DNA of 47,151 bases from a candidate division WOR-1 bacterium RIFOXYB2_FULL_36_35 (GTDB taxonomy: Bacteria; Margulisbacteria; WOR-1; XYC2-FULL-46-14; XYC2-FULL-37-10), in the NCBI GenBank assembly GCA_001771505.1, contig MEUA01000029.1, forward strand, positions 1 to 47,151. The letters run 5' to 3'. Of the stretch, positions 32,004 to 39,830 are shown in pieces (within the stretch, counting starts at the first letter, position 1; each line of letters begins with the position of its first letter). Made by a program: the position numbers and the translations under genes. The notes under the pieces are model-generated. The model was not told where the DNA came from and did not search any database. It was given only the letters and a program-made list of their open reading frames with translations.

Positions 32004-32441
32004 TCACACTTCCTTCATTCTCAACCTCTTAAAAAAATCTTTAAGTATTTTTCCGCATTCTTCTTTAAGAATCCCTTTTGTTAGTTTGACATTATGTTTT
32101 CTTAATAATCTTCCGGCTCCGTTATCAGGGGAACTTGTTCCTATGACAACATTTCTTATTTTAGCATGAATTATGGCTCCTGCGCACATGAGACATGGTT
32201 CAAGCGTTGTGTAAAGTGTAATGTCGTTAAGATGCCATTCCCCTAACTTTTTTGCTGCTCTTCTTATACATAAAAGCTCCGCATGAGCCAGTGGATCTTC
32301 TTTTGTTTCTCTGACATTATGCGCCTTTGCTATGATTTTATCTTGTAAAACGGCTATACATCCTATGGGGACTTCTTCTTTTTTATAGGCTTTTTTAGCT
32401 TCCTTGACAGCTTCTTTCATCCATTTTTGTAGGGCTTTCAT
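32004..32441 (-). CDS. tadA: tRNA-specific adenosine deaminase
   Basis: This 145-residue deaminase has the zinc site HAE (His53, Glu55) and TTLEPCLMCAGAII (Cys83, Cys86). It converts adenosine 34 of tRNA-Arg(ACG) to inosine. Length and motifs are standard. A TAAAAT box on the minus strand ends 8 nt before the ATG, so the mRNA is probably leaderless. It is divergent from the phosphohexomutase gene 41 bp away. Confidence 0.92.
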   Translation of the reverse strand: MKALQKWMKEAVKEAKKAYKKEEVPIGCIAVLQDKIIAKAHNVRETKEDPLAHAELLCIRRAAKKLGEWHLNDITLYTTLEPCLMCAGAIIHAKIRNVVIGTSSPDNGAGRLLRKHNVKLTKGILKEECGKILKDFFKRLRMKEV

Positions 32442-32463
32442 TCTTTTTAATTTTATCTGTTTA

Positions 32464-32472
32464 TGATAAAAT
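32464..32472 (+). promoter_or_regulatory. Extended -10 box of the phosphohexomutase gene (leaderless)
   Basis: TGATAAAAT ends 10 nt before the ATG at 32483; no Shine-Dalgarno. Confidence 0.55.
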
Positions 32473-32482
32473 TGTAAACAAG

Positions 32483-33892
32483 ATGATAAAGTTTGGAACA
32501 GATGGCTGGCGGGCTATAATATCTGACGAGTTTACTTTTGAAAATGTTCGAAAAGTAGCCTCTGCCATTGCTTTGTATTTAATAGAACACAAGAAAACAG
32601 GCAGACCGCTTATTATAGGATATGATCCTCGTTTTTTGGCGGATCAGTTTGCTTTTGAAGTTGCTAAAGTTATGAAAGATTTGGGAATAAATGTTTTATT
32701 GCCGGATCGCGATACTCCTACACCTGTTATTGCCTGGTCAGTTAAAGATAAAAAAGCATGTGGAGCTGTTATGCTTACGGCATCGCATAACCCTCCTCAA
32801 TATTGCGGTATAAAATTTATTCCAGAGTATGCGGGGCCCGCAAACGAAGAGATAACAAAAGAGATAGAGGAAAATATTAGCAGCGGCAAAAAACATTGTG
32901 CTTCCACCTGTGATATTGGCGAGATAAAACATTTTAAACCTCGGGAAAAATATATTGATTTTTTGTCATCTTTGATCGATTTTTCCAGTATAAAAGGTGC
33001 GCGCCTTAAAATTATTTATGATTCGATGCATGGGTCTGGGAGAGGATATACGGATTACATCCTTCAAAATTTAAATTGTAATATTGAATCGATAAATAAT
33101 TTCAGGGATGTTTTGTTTGGCGGAAACAATCCAGAACCTTCTTCTGAACTTCTTTATAATTTAAAGGAAAAAGTTAAAGAGACAAAGGCTGATTTAGGTT
33201 TGGCAAATGATGGAGACGCAGACCGGTTTGGAATAGTTGATGAGGCTGGAGTTTATTATTCTGCCAACCAGATTATAGCGATGCTTTTTGAATACTTGCT
33301 TGTAGATAAAAAGTTAAAGGGATCTGTGGTTCGAACAGTTGGAACAACATCTATGATAGATGAAATAGCCTTACTCCATAAAGTTAATATTCATGAAACC
33401 CCTGTAGGATTTAAGCATATTGCTGATTGGATGATGAAAGAAGATGTCATAATTGGAGGAGAAGAGAGCGGGGGATTATCCATTAAAGGACATATTCCGG
33501 AGAAAGACGGGATATTGGCAAATTTACTTGTTGTTGAAATGGTTGCAAAACGCAAGAAATCTCTTTCCAGAATTTGGGATGATTTGGTTTTAAAAATAGG
33601 CTTGTTTAAAGAGCTGCGAAAAAAGTTGGCTTTGAGTGAAGATCAAAAAAATGCGATAATAAAGGAATTGGGGAATACTTCTTTGAAAGAGATTGAAGGT
33701 GTTAAAATCTCAGAAGTAAGAAAAACAGATGGTATCAAAGTCATTTTAAAAGACGGAAGTTGGTTTCTTTGCAGACCTTCGGGGACAGAGCCTGTTTTAC
33801 GAATTTACGCCGAATCCAAGGAGGAAAAAATATTAAACGGCATAGATTCTTATTTGAAAAGTTTGGTAAACTCAAATACCTTGGTAGCATAA
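32483..33892 (+). CDS. Phosphoglucomutase/phosphomannomutase family protein
   Basis: This 469-residue alpha-D-phosphohexomutase has four domains. MIKFGTDGWR starts it, and TASHNPPQYCGIKF holds the phosphoserine (Ser101). NDGDADRFGIVD binds Mg2+ (about 243-248), GGEESGGLSIKGHIPEKDGI binds sugar, and RPSGTEPVLRIY binds phosphate. The enzyme interconverts hexose 1- and 6-phosphates. Whether it prefers glucose, mannose or glucosamine cannot be told; the GEESGGL loop suggests glucose or mannose rather than GlmM. It is followed 45 bp later by pyrR on the same strand. Confidence 0.92.
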   Translation: MIKFGTDGWRAIISDEFTFENVRKVASAIALYLIEHKKTGRPLIIGYDPRFLADQFAFEVAKVMKDLGINVLLPDRDTPTPVIAWSVKDKKACGAVMLTASHNPPQYCGIKFIPEYAGPANEEITKEIEENISSGKKHCASTCDIGEIKHFKPREKYIDFLSSLIDFSSIKGARLKIIYDSMHGSGRGYTDYILQNLNCNIESINNFRDVLFGGNNPEPSSELLYNLKEKVKETKADLGLANDGDADRFGIVDEAGVYYSANQIIAMLFEYLLVDKKLKGSVVRTVGTTSMIDEIALLHKVNIHETPVGFKHIADWMMKEDVIIGGEESGGLSIKGHIPEKDGILANLLVVEMVAKRKKSLSRIWDDLVLKIGLFKELRKKLALSEDQKNAIIKELGNTSLKEIEGVKISEVRKTDGIKVILKDGSWFLCRPSGTEPVLRIYAESKEEKILNGIDSYLKSLVNSNTLVA

Positions 33893-33937
33893 TATTTACG
33901 GTTTTAGAGTAAGTAATCTTGGATAAAAAGGAGATGG

Positions 33938-34495
33938 ATGAATATGAAAAATAATAACAACGGGAAGGTAAAAGAAAAGATATTGATGGATGAAATAGCT
34001 ATGAATAGAGCGTTAAAAAGGGTAGCGCATGAAATTGTCGAGAATAATAGAGGGGCTCATAACATAGTTTTAGTCGGAATAATGAACAGGGGAGTTCCGT
34101 TGGCAAAGAGGATTGCAAAAATTATCGATCAGTCTGAGAAGGAACTTATTCCCGTTGGTTCTTTGGATGTCTCTTTATACAGAGATGATCTTACAAAAAA
34201 AGGTGATTATATAACAGTCCGAAAGTCCGACATGCCTTTTTCTATTGATGATAAGATCGTTGTGTTGGTTGATGACGTTGTTTTTGCGGGCCGTACGGCG
34301 AGGGCCGCTTTGGATGGATTAAAAGATTATGGGCGTGCCGCAAAAGTTCAGCTGGTAGCTTTAGTTGACAGGGGACATCGTGAACTGCCTATTCATCCGG
34401 ACTACGTGGGTAAAAAAATTCCGACAAACATTAATGAAAACGTTGCTGTTGAAGTTTTGGAAATTGATGGGGTAGATAGGGTTATAATTAAATAG
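33938..34495 (+). CDS. pyrR: PyrR: pyrimidine operon regulator / uracil phosphoribosyltransferase
   Basis: This 185-residue protein carries the PRPP loop KIVVLVDDVVFAGRTARAALD, typical of PyrR (family: VDDVLYTGRT-RAA), and VGSLDVSLYRDDLTKK. In Gram-positives PyrR binds pyr mRNA leaders to control attenuation and can form UMP from uracil. No obvious PyrR-binding hairpin was seen upstream of pyrB or pyrF, so its target here is unclear. AAGGAGA precedes the ATG at 33938; another ATG follows two codons later. Confidence 0.92.
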   Translation: MNMKNNNNGKVKEKILMDEIAMNRALKRVAHEIVENNRGAHNIVLVGIMNRGVPLAKRIAKIIDQSEKELIPVGSLDVSLYRDDLTKKGDYITVRKSDMPFSIDDKIVVLVDDVVFAGRTARAALDGLKDYGRAAKVQLVALVDRGHRELPIHPDYVGKKIPTNINENVAVEVLEIDGVDRVIIK

Positions 34496-34503
34496 CAGCC
34501 TCT

Positions 34504-35331
34504 TTAAGAAGGCAAGTCAAAAGCTTCGTTAAATAGTTTTTTATCTTTTGAAGTGAATTCAACGTTACGCCTTGCCATTGCGGCTGTTGCAATTTCAATT
34601 GCCTGTGTTATGCTTTGTTTCCCTTTTGTACCCCAGGCAAAAGATGGGATCATCTTTTTGTAATAAGGCTCTCCGAATAGGTTTGCGCAGACTCCTACAA
34701 CACATCCCGTATATATCATTGTTCCGATTGCTGTTTTTGTATGATCTCCTATAAAACAGCCGAGAAATGTTTGTCCTGAATCTATCATTTTTCCGTCAAC
34801 TTGGACTTTTACATTGCCATAATTGTTTTTTAAGTTTGAATTTGTTGTTCCTGCTCCCAGATTTACCCATGAGCAGATATAAGAATGGCCAATAAATCCA
34901 TAGTGCCCTTTGTTTGTATAATCCATAATGACTGAATGGACTATTTCCCCCGCAATTCTGCATTCTTTTCCTATATATAAAGGGCCTCTTATCAGGGTAT
35001 GAGGGTGGACTATTGTTTTTTCTCCTATATAAATAGGGCCTTTTGAAGCATCTAAAACAGCGCAAGGAGAAATTTCCGCATCTTTTCCGATATGAATATT
35101 TTCTTTGTTAATCAAAACAGCGGTTTTGTGAACTTTCCCTTTAATCCCAATATCCATAGATCTAAAATCTTCCTCTATATCTTCTTTTAAATTAGATATT
35201 AAATCCCAGGGATAGGTAATTTCTCTTAAGAATCCTTTGTTTTTTTGGCTGATTGGCAGAGCGCCGCAGATCAGATCCGTTTTTGATCTGAAGACTGTCA
35301 ATGGAAATAATTTTTTGTCTTCTTTATTCAT
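34504..35331 (-). CDS. GlmU-like protein with left-handed beta-helix (N-terminally shortened)
   Basis: Residues about 60-215 are hexapeptide repeats (IHIGKDAEISPCAVLDASKG, PIYIGEKTIVHPHTLIRGPL, YIGKECRIAGE). The unusual YICSWVNLGAGTTNSNLKNN motif is typical of the 'GlmU-like putative sugar nucleotidyltransferase' family. Family members usually have a front domain of about 100-150 more residues. Here only its edge remains (FPLTVFRSKTDLICGALPI), so the nucleotidyltransferase part looks lost or reduced. It starts 20 bp after ackA ends, in an apbE-ackA operon. An acyl- or acetyltransferase role on sugars is possible but unproven. Confidence 0.75.
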   Translation of the reverse strand: MNKEDKKLFPLTVFRSKTDLICGALPISQKNKGFLREITYPWDLISNLKEDIEEDFRSMDIGIKGKVHKTAVLINKENIHIGKDAEISPCAVLDASKGPIYIGEKTIVHPHTLIRGPLYIGKECRIAGEIVHSVIMDYTNKGHYGFIGHSYICSWVNLGAGTTNSNLKNNYGNVKVQVDGKMIDSGQTFLGCFIGDHTKTAIGTMIYTGCVVGVCANLFGEPYYKKMIPSFAWGTKGKQSITQAIEIATAAMARRNVEFTSKDKKLFNEAFDLPS

Positions 35332-35351
35332 GTTTTTTACTTTGAATGACT

Positions 35352-36617
35352 CTATAATCTTTTGTTATAATCTGCCAAGTCAAACGAATAGATAAACTCC
35401 GTATGCCTTTTATAGTTGTTTTCTAAAATTGCGACAACATCTTCAATAAAAACCCTCTCCTCATCTGTTGGTATGACCAAAATCTTTACTTTTGAATCGT
35501 GAGATGAAATATCTCTCTCTTCTCTGTTTACAGCTGCTTGATTTTTTATTTTATCAAAAGAAATTCCGATATTTTCCAGGTTTGATAAAACTCTTTCCCT
35601 GAGTTTCCAGTTTAATTCTCCGGCGCCTGCCGTAAAGACAACAGCATCTGCTTTTCCAAGTATGGCAGCATATGCTCCGATATATTTTTTCAGTTTGTAA
35701 GCTTCAATTTCCTGGGCCAGTTTACACCGTTCATCTCCCTCTTCTGCCGCTTTGTCAATGTCGCGCCTGTCCATATATTTTCCTGTAATTCCAAGTAATC
35801 CGCTCTTTTTGTTTAGGACCTTGTCTATCTCTTCGGCATAAAACCCTTCTTTTTCTATCATAAATAAAATAATTGCGGGATCTATATCTCCGCATCGGGT
35901 TCCCATTACGGCTCCCTCAAGAGGGGTAAGCCCCATGCTTGTATCGATAGAAAATCCATTTTTAACCGCGCAGATAGAGACCCCGTTTCCGATGTGTAAA
36001 GTTATAACATTTGTCTCGCCTGGCTTTTTGCCGAGCATTACAGCGGCGCGCCTTGAAACATATAAATGAGAGGTTCCGTGGAATCCGTACCGTCTTACTC
36101 CGTACATGCCATACCATTCATAAGGGGTTGCGTACATATAAGAGTGTTCTGGCATGGTTTGATGAAACGCCGTGTCAAATACCGCAATTTGAGGGACATC
36201 GGAAAAAAGTTCTTGGGCTGCTTCTATCCCTGCTATATTGGGTGGATTATGCAAAGGGGCTAAATCTTGAACATTTTTTATAGCTTGAAGTACATCTTGG
36301 TCTATTTTTACGGAACTTTTAAATTTTTCTCCTCCATGGACAACTCTATGTCCTATGGCATCTATTTGTGATAAATTTTCTAAGACCCCATACTCTTTAT
36401 TTAGCAACGTTTCTACTATCAGTTTTATTGCTTCCTTATGGTCGTTACATTCATGATTTTCCAGATAAGGATTTTTTCCGTTGCTTTCTTGCTTAATAAA
36501 CGATCCCTGAATTCCTATTCGTTCTACTTCGCCTTTAACAAGGAGTTTTTTTATTGTCCAGTCAAAAACCTTGTATTTTATTGAAGAACTGCCACAGTTA
36601 AGAGCTAGAATTTTCAT
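35352..36617 (-). CDS. ackA: Acetate kinase
   Basis: This 421-residue ASKHA-fold kinase starts MKILALNCGSSSIKYKVFD. It has GHRVVHGGEKF, AVFDTAFHQTMPEHSYMYA, GFHGTSHLYVS, THIGNG-type HIGNGVSICAV, and DTSMGLTPLEGAVMGTRCGDIDP. It interconverts acetate + ATP and acetyl phosphate, giving ATP by substrate-level phosphorylation in fermentation. No phosphotransacetylase is in the window. Its start overlaps the apbE end by 20 bp. Confidence 0.95.
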   Translation of the reverse strand: MKILALNCGSSSIKYKVFDWTIKKLLVKGEVERIGIQGSFIKQESNGKNPYLENHECNDHKEAIKLIVETLLNKEYGVLENLSQIDAIGHRVVHGGEKFKSSVKIDQDVLQAIKNVQDLAPLHNPPNIAGIEAAQELFSDVPQIAVFDTAFHQTMPEHSYMYATPYEWYGMYGVRRYGFHGTSHLYVSRRAAVMLGKKPGETNVITLHIGNGVSICAVKNGFSIDTSMGLTPLEGAVMGTRCGDIDPAIILFMIEKEGFYAEEIDKVLNKKSGLLGITGKYMDRRDIDKAAEEGDERCKLAQEIEAYKLKKYIGAYAAILGKADAVVFTAGAGELNWKLRERVLSNLENIGISFDKIKNQAAVNREERDISSHDSKVKILVIPTDEERVFIEDVVAILENNYKRHTEFIYSFDLADYNKRL

Positions 36618-37476
36618 AATTTACTTTAATAACCTTGCCATCTTTTTTAATGAGTATTGCTGATAAATAAAGCTCTTTTAAAAGGCTCAAAGCCTCTCTC
36701 TCTTCCATAACAAAAAGTCCCGTTGAAAGCCCGTCTAAAAATCCGGCATCCTGTCCGATTACTGTGACAGAAACCCATGTCTTTGGAGTCTTACCTGTTT
36801 TTGGGTTTATAATATGGTTTCCCTGTTCATAAATTCCAGAGGTTGAAAGAGCTTTCCCATGACCCAAAATAAAATCTTCAAAAACATGATCCTTTTTAAA
36901 AGGGTCTTTTATGCCTATTCTTTTGGGTATTTCAAAGATCGCAATACTGCTTGTTGCATCTATAATACCATCTTTTATCCCTCTTTTAAAGAGGAGATCT
37001 CTTGCTTTTTCCACGGCAAAACCTTTAGCTATGCCATCTAGGTTTATATAAATATCTTTTTTTAGTTTTTCTATGCTGTAATCATTAGGATTAAGATTGA
37101 TATTTTGATAATTACCTGACAATGTTATGTCGAAAGCTCCGTTTGTTACTTTGGAAACTTGCTTTGCCAGAGCTATGCAATTATAGGTATCTTTACTTAT
37201 CTTTATTTTTACGTAAGGGTTTGCGTTGTTTATTTTGCTCACTTCACTCTGAGGATCGAATCGATTTAATTTTTTTTCCAATTCTTTTATTTTATTGTAC
37301 GCGGTTTGTATATCGGTTTTTGCATCGGTGCTTTTTAGTTTTATTGTTACAAATGTTCCCATTGTTTGAAAGGTTTTTGAGCTCTCAACGGGAAGAACGC
37401 GGGATAGCTTTAAGGCAGAGAAAGATAAAATAAATAAAATTATTACGACTAAAATTATTTTAAATCGAATTTGCAT
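36598..37476 (-). CDS. apbE: FAD:protein FMN transferase
   Basis: This 292-residue ApbE-family protein has an N-terminal signal anchor (residues 7-25, IILVVIILFILSFSALKL) without an obvious lipobox Cys. TFQTMGTFVTIKL, INLDGIAKGFAVEKA, HIINPKTGKTPKTWVSVTVIG and LDGLSTGLFVM match the family in order; the metal Asp of 'D-A/G-L-A/S-T' is kept. The usual 'LGGNI-x-x-x-G' turn is degenerate (IIDATSSIAIF). ApbE attaches FMN to threonines of Nqr/Rnf subunits and others outside the membrane. The gene precedes ackA and overlaps it. Confidence 0.9.
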   Translation of the reverse strand: MQIRFKIILVVIILFILSFSALKLSRVLPVESSKTFQTMGTFVTIKLKSTDAKTDIQTAYNKIKELEKKLNRFDPQSEVSKINNANPYVKIKISKDTYNCIALAKQVSKVTNGAFDITLSGNYQNINLNPNDYSIEKLKKDIYINLDGIAKGFAVEKARDLLFKRGIKDGIIDATSSIAIFEIPKRIGIKDPFKKDHVFEDFILGHGKALSTSGIYEQGNHIINPKTGKTPKTWVSVTVIGQDAGFLDGLSTGLFVMEEREALSLLKELYLSAILIKKDGKVIKVNYENSSS

Positions 37477-37484
37477 TTTGACTA

Positions 37485-37493
37485 ATTATAGCA
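37485..37493 (-). promoter_or_regulatory. Extended -10 box of apbE (leaderless)
   Basis: On the minus strand this reads TGCTATAAT, ending 8 nt before the ATG. Confidence 0.6.
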
Positions 37494-37532
37494 AAACAGA
37501 AAGCAAAAATCGTTAGATGGAATTGCGGCAAT

Positions 37533-38558
37533 ATGGCTGAAATCTTCCCACAGAGTTTATCGATATATCATTATGAAAGTCAGGATAGGGTGACAATGGA
37601 TAAGATAAAAGGGACTGTTTGCCTTGTGGAAACACAAAGAAATATAACAACAACTGCTAGACTGCTTAATAAGTTTCGCTTAATCGGCAGAGGGCATATG
37701 CTTGATAGACTTTTGAGAGAAATGGCAAGTAATAATAATTTAAAGATTAATTTAACTGTTATGGGCGAACGGACTACTGCGGATGTAGCAAATGGAACTG
37801 ACTTATGTATAGGAATTTCTCTTTATGCGAAAGGATTAAGAGCGGCAGGAATTATAGGTAATAAACATGAAGATAGTATGGTACATTTTGAAAAAGGTAT
37901 ATACCCCAAAGGGTATTTCAGGCGTTTTTTTAGTATTTTAATAAGTGATACTGTTGCCGATATGCAATTTGCATTTGCTGCGATGGGCGTTTCTTTAAAG
38001 ATCGATAATGATACTTTCTCTCCTTTTAATAGAGGCGATTTTTACCGGAAAATAAATTGGGGGAAAGATTTTAATAGAGATTCAGTTATAGGAAGAGGAA
38101 TAGGCTATATCTTTGTTGCCGGGATTTTAGGTGGATTAACGGGATTAGCATACAGTTTTTTTTATGAGAATTATGGGTTTATGCGTTATGCGGGAGTAGG
38201 CTTTTTGTCGGGAATTGCTTTGCCTTTACTTGTTTGCGAATCATATTTGTTGATGAGAAATATGTATAGAAACTTTACATTTGATTCTAAATTTATACAA
38301 TTTATAGAACTTTTTGAAAAAAAAGTTTCAGACAGACAAATTAAAAAAGCAGCTGGCATCCTTAATTGTATAGATGATTTTAACGCATTGGGAATAATTT
38401 TAGACAAAGTACATAAAGATAATCACGGGCGATTGATAAAAAAATTATCTTGTTATAATAGTGGTAGTGGGGGAGGGATATCTCATGGCAATGGTGGTAG
38501 TAGTTGGCATGTGTCAGGAGACTCAGGTAGCAATGATGTAATATATTGGTCAGATTAA
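37533..38558 (+). CDS. Hypothetical membrane protein (341 aa) with Gly/Ser-rich tail
   Basis: I do not recognise the family. Residues 1-185 look soluble. Two hydrophobic segments lie near 188-208 (GIGYIFVAGILGGLTGLAYS) and 215-237 (FMRYAGVGFLSGIALPLLV), forming a hairpin. A helical region follows, and the last 30 residues are Gly/Ser/His-rich (GSGGGISHGNGGSSWHVSGD), which is unusual and possibly disordered or metal-binding. Repetition of Thr/Asn at 40-45 is minor. The TAA stop is supplied by a palindromic element. It shares a two-membrane-helix layout with the next gene. Confidence 0.6.
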   Translation: MAEIFPQSLSIYHYESQDRVTMDKIKGTVCLVETQRNITTTARLLNKFRLIGRGHMLDRLLREMASNNNLKINLTVMGERTTADVANGTDLCIGISLYAKGLRAAGIIGNKHEDSMVHFEKGIYPKGYFRRFFSILISDTVADMQFAFAAMGVSLKIDNDTFSPFNRGDFYRKINWGKDFNRDSVIGRGIGYIFVAGILGGLTGLAYSFFYENYGFMRYAGVGFLSGIALPLLVCESYLLMRNMYRNFTFDSKFIQFIELFEKKVSDRQIKKAAGILNCIDDFNALGIILDKVHKDNHGRLIKKLSCYNSGSGGGISHGNGGSSWHVSGDSGSNDVIYWSD

Positions 38559-38582
38559 CCCCGATATAGATAATCGGGGTTA
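38555..38582. repeat. CCCCGAT-type palindromic element at a gene 3' end
   Basis: TTAACCCCGATATA and GATAATCGGGGTTA face each other; the TAA is the stop codon of the gene ending at 38558. Confidence 0.75.
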
Positions 38583-38592
38583 TTTATACTAG

Positions 38593-38711
38593 GGGACTGT
38601 TGCATAATGGTCATTCCCGTGAAAACGGGAATCTATTTTTCATAAAACAAGATGGATCCCCGCTTTCGCGGGGATGACAAATTACAAAAACTGTCATTAC
38701 GCAACAGTCTC
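38593..38711. mobile_element. 119-bp MITE, copy 2, with 5-bp target duplication
   Basis: The ends GGGACTGTTGCATAATG and CATTACGCAACAGTCTC are inverted repeats. The element is flanked by ACTAG on both sides (38588-38592 and 38712-38716), a clear target-site duplication. The interior is the same two palindromes as copy 1. Confidence 0.9.
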
Positions 38712-38799
38712 ACTAGGTTTAAGTAGCATTTTAGAATTCGAAAAGACCTGTCCTGCGCAAAGCTAAGGGGCCTATGTTTTACTATATTGGAGGAAAAGG

Positions 38800-39762
38800 A
38801 TGAAAGTAGGAGTAAAAAGATTCGCATATGACAGTGTAAAAGAACCAAGATTGGTTCTTTGCGTTAAAAATGAAGCATTAAAAACAGCTATGTTGCGTGG
38901 CGATGTTGAAAGCTCCGGTTGGCATGGGTTTATTCAATCCAAAGAGATTGTCTTGGAAAGATGTTTAAAATGGGGGACTATAGGGGCTTCTTTTAAAAGA
39001 GCTGAAAAGCCAGAAGAGGTAGAAGGTAAAATTATTCGGTATCTTGGGAGTGGGTTTTTGACTGGTGATGTTACAAGGAACTTTTTTGAAGAAAATATAG
39101 GGTTGAGGGAAGCTAGAGATAATTATAAAAATATGCGGATTCAAAGGGGAGCTTCTCAAAAGATAATATTTCCAAAAATTTTTAACGCAGACAGAATGGA
39201 GGCTCAGAGAACACCGGAAGAAATTATAACTTTAAGATATTATGAAGCATTAGTCCAAACATTGAAAAGCAAAACAACAGAAGCTATTTTATGGGTTCTT
39301 TTTGAAAACAGAAACCCTCTTTTTGAACGGAATTTTGAAGATTTTCCCTCTGAAAAAGTAGAAAGGATAACTTCTTTCTTGTTTGATGAAAAAGATGAAA
39401 GTTTAATATCAATTTTAACTCCGCTAATTGCTCTTTTTATAGGAACTTTAGGTTCCGCGTTAGGTCCATCGTTTTTGTTTGCTGATGGGAGAGGTATACC
39501 TGCGTTTCCTTTTTTGAGTGTTTTTATCCCTCTTCTTTTATGGAACCTTTACATTATACGTGATCTTAGCAAGCGTACTACTAATGAAAATTACATTTTT
39601 TTAACCGGGCTTTTTCACGGCATTGAGCTTCAAAAAGAAATCTTGTCTTTTTCAGGAAAAAGTGTAGCAGGGGTCCCTATTGCTCAACAAGAAAAAGGTC
39701 AAAAACCTTTGACTCCAACAACAAACTCTGGTTTAAAAGCATTAGTGGCTTCAAAAAATTAA
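38800..39762 (+). CDS. Hypothetical membrane protein (320 aa)
   Basis: No family is recognised. Residues 1-200 look soluble and charged. Two hydrophobic segments lie at about 207-230 (LISILTPLIALFIGTLGSAL) and 242-260 (FPFLSVFIPLLLWNLYII). The tail contains an IFLTGLFHGIELQKEIL helix. A GGAGG at 38789 fits the ATG at 38800 well. With the preceding orphan gene it forms a same-strand pair, separated by a palindrome and a MITE. Both have a C-terminal membrane hairpin, but no clear sequence similarity was seen. Confidence 0.6.
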   Translation: MKVGVKRFAYDSVKEPRLVLCVKNEALKTAMLRGDVESSGWHGFIQSKEIVLERCLKWGTIGASFKRAEKPEEVEGKIIRYLGSGFLTGDVTRNFFEENIGLREARDNYKNMRIQRGASQKIIFPKIFNADRMEAQRTPEEIITLRYYEALVQTLKSKTTEAILWVLFENRNPLFERNFEDFPSEKVERITSFLFDEKDESLISILTPLIALFIGTLGSALGPSFLFADGRGIPAFPFLSVFIPLLLWNLYIIRDLSKRTTNENYIFLTGLFHGIELQKEILSFSGKSVAGVPIAQQEKGQKPLTPTTNSGLKALVASKN

Positions 39763-39807
39763 AAAGCTTTATTTTTACAAGTACACACAGCGGATTTCAT
39801 ATGTTTA

Positions 39808-39816
39808 TGCTATAAT
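39808..39816 (+). promoter_or_regulatory. Extended -10 box of pyrB
   Basis: TGCTATAAT ends 14 nt before the pyrB ATG; a short AAAGG lies in between. Confidence 0.55.
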
Positions 39817-39830
39817 TAAAAAAGGTTAGA

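Noticed and set aside
38593-38711. MITE as a small RNA or terminator
   Set aside because: Three copies of identical length with inverted ends and target duplications are better explained as a mobile element.
39763-39830. PyrR-binding attenuator upstream of pyrB
   Set aside because: The promoter lies 14 nt from the start codon, and no PyrR-loop-like hairpin was seen.
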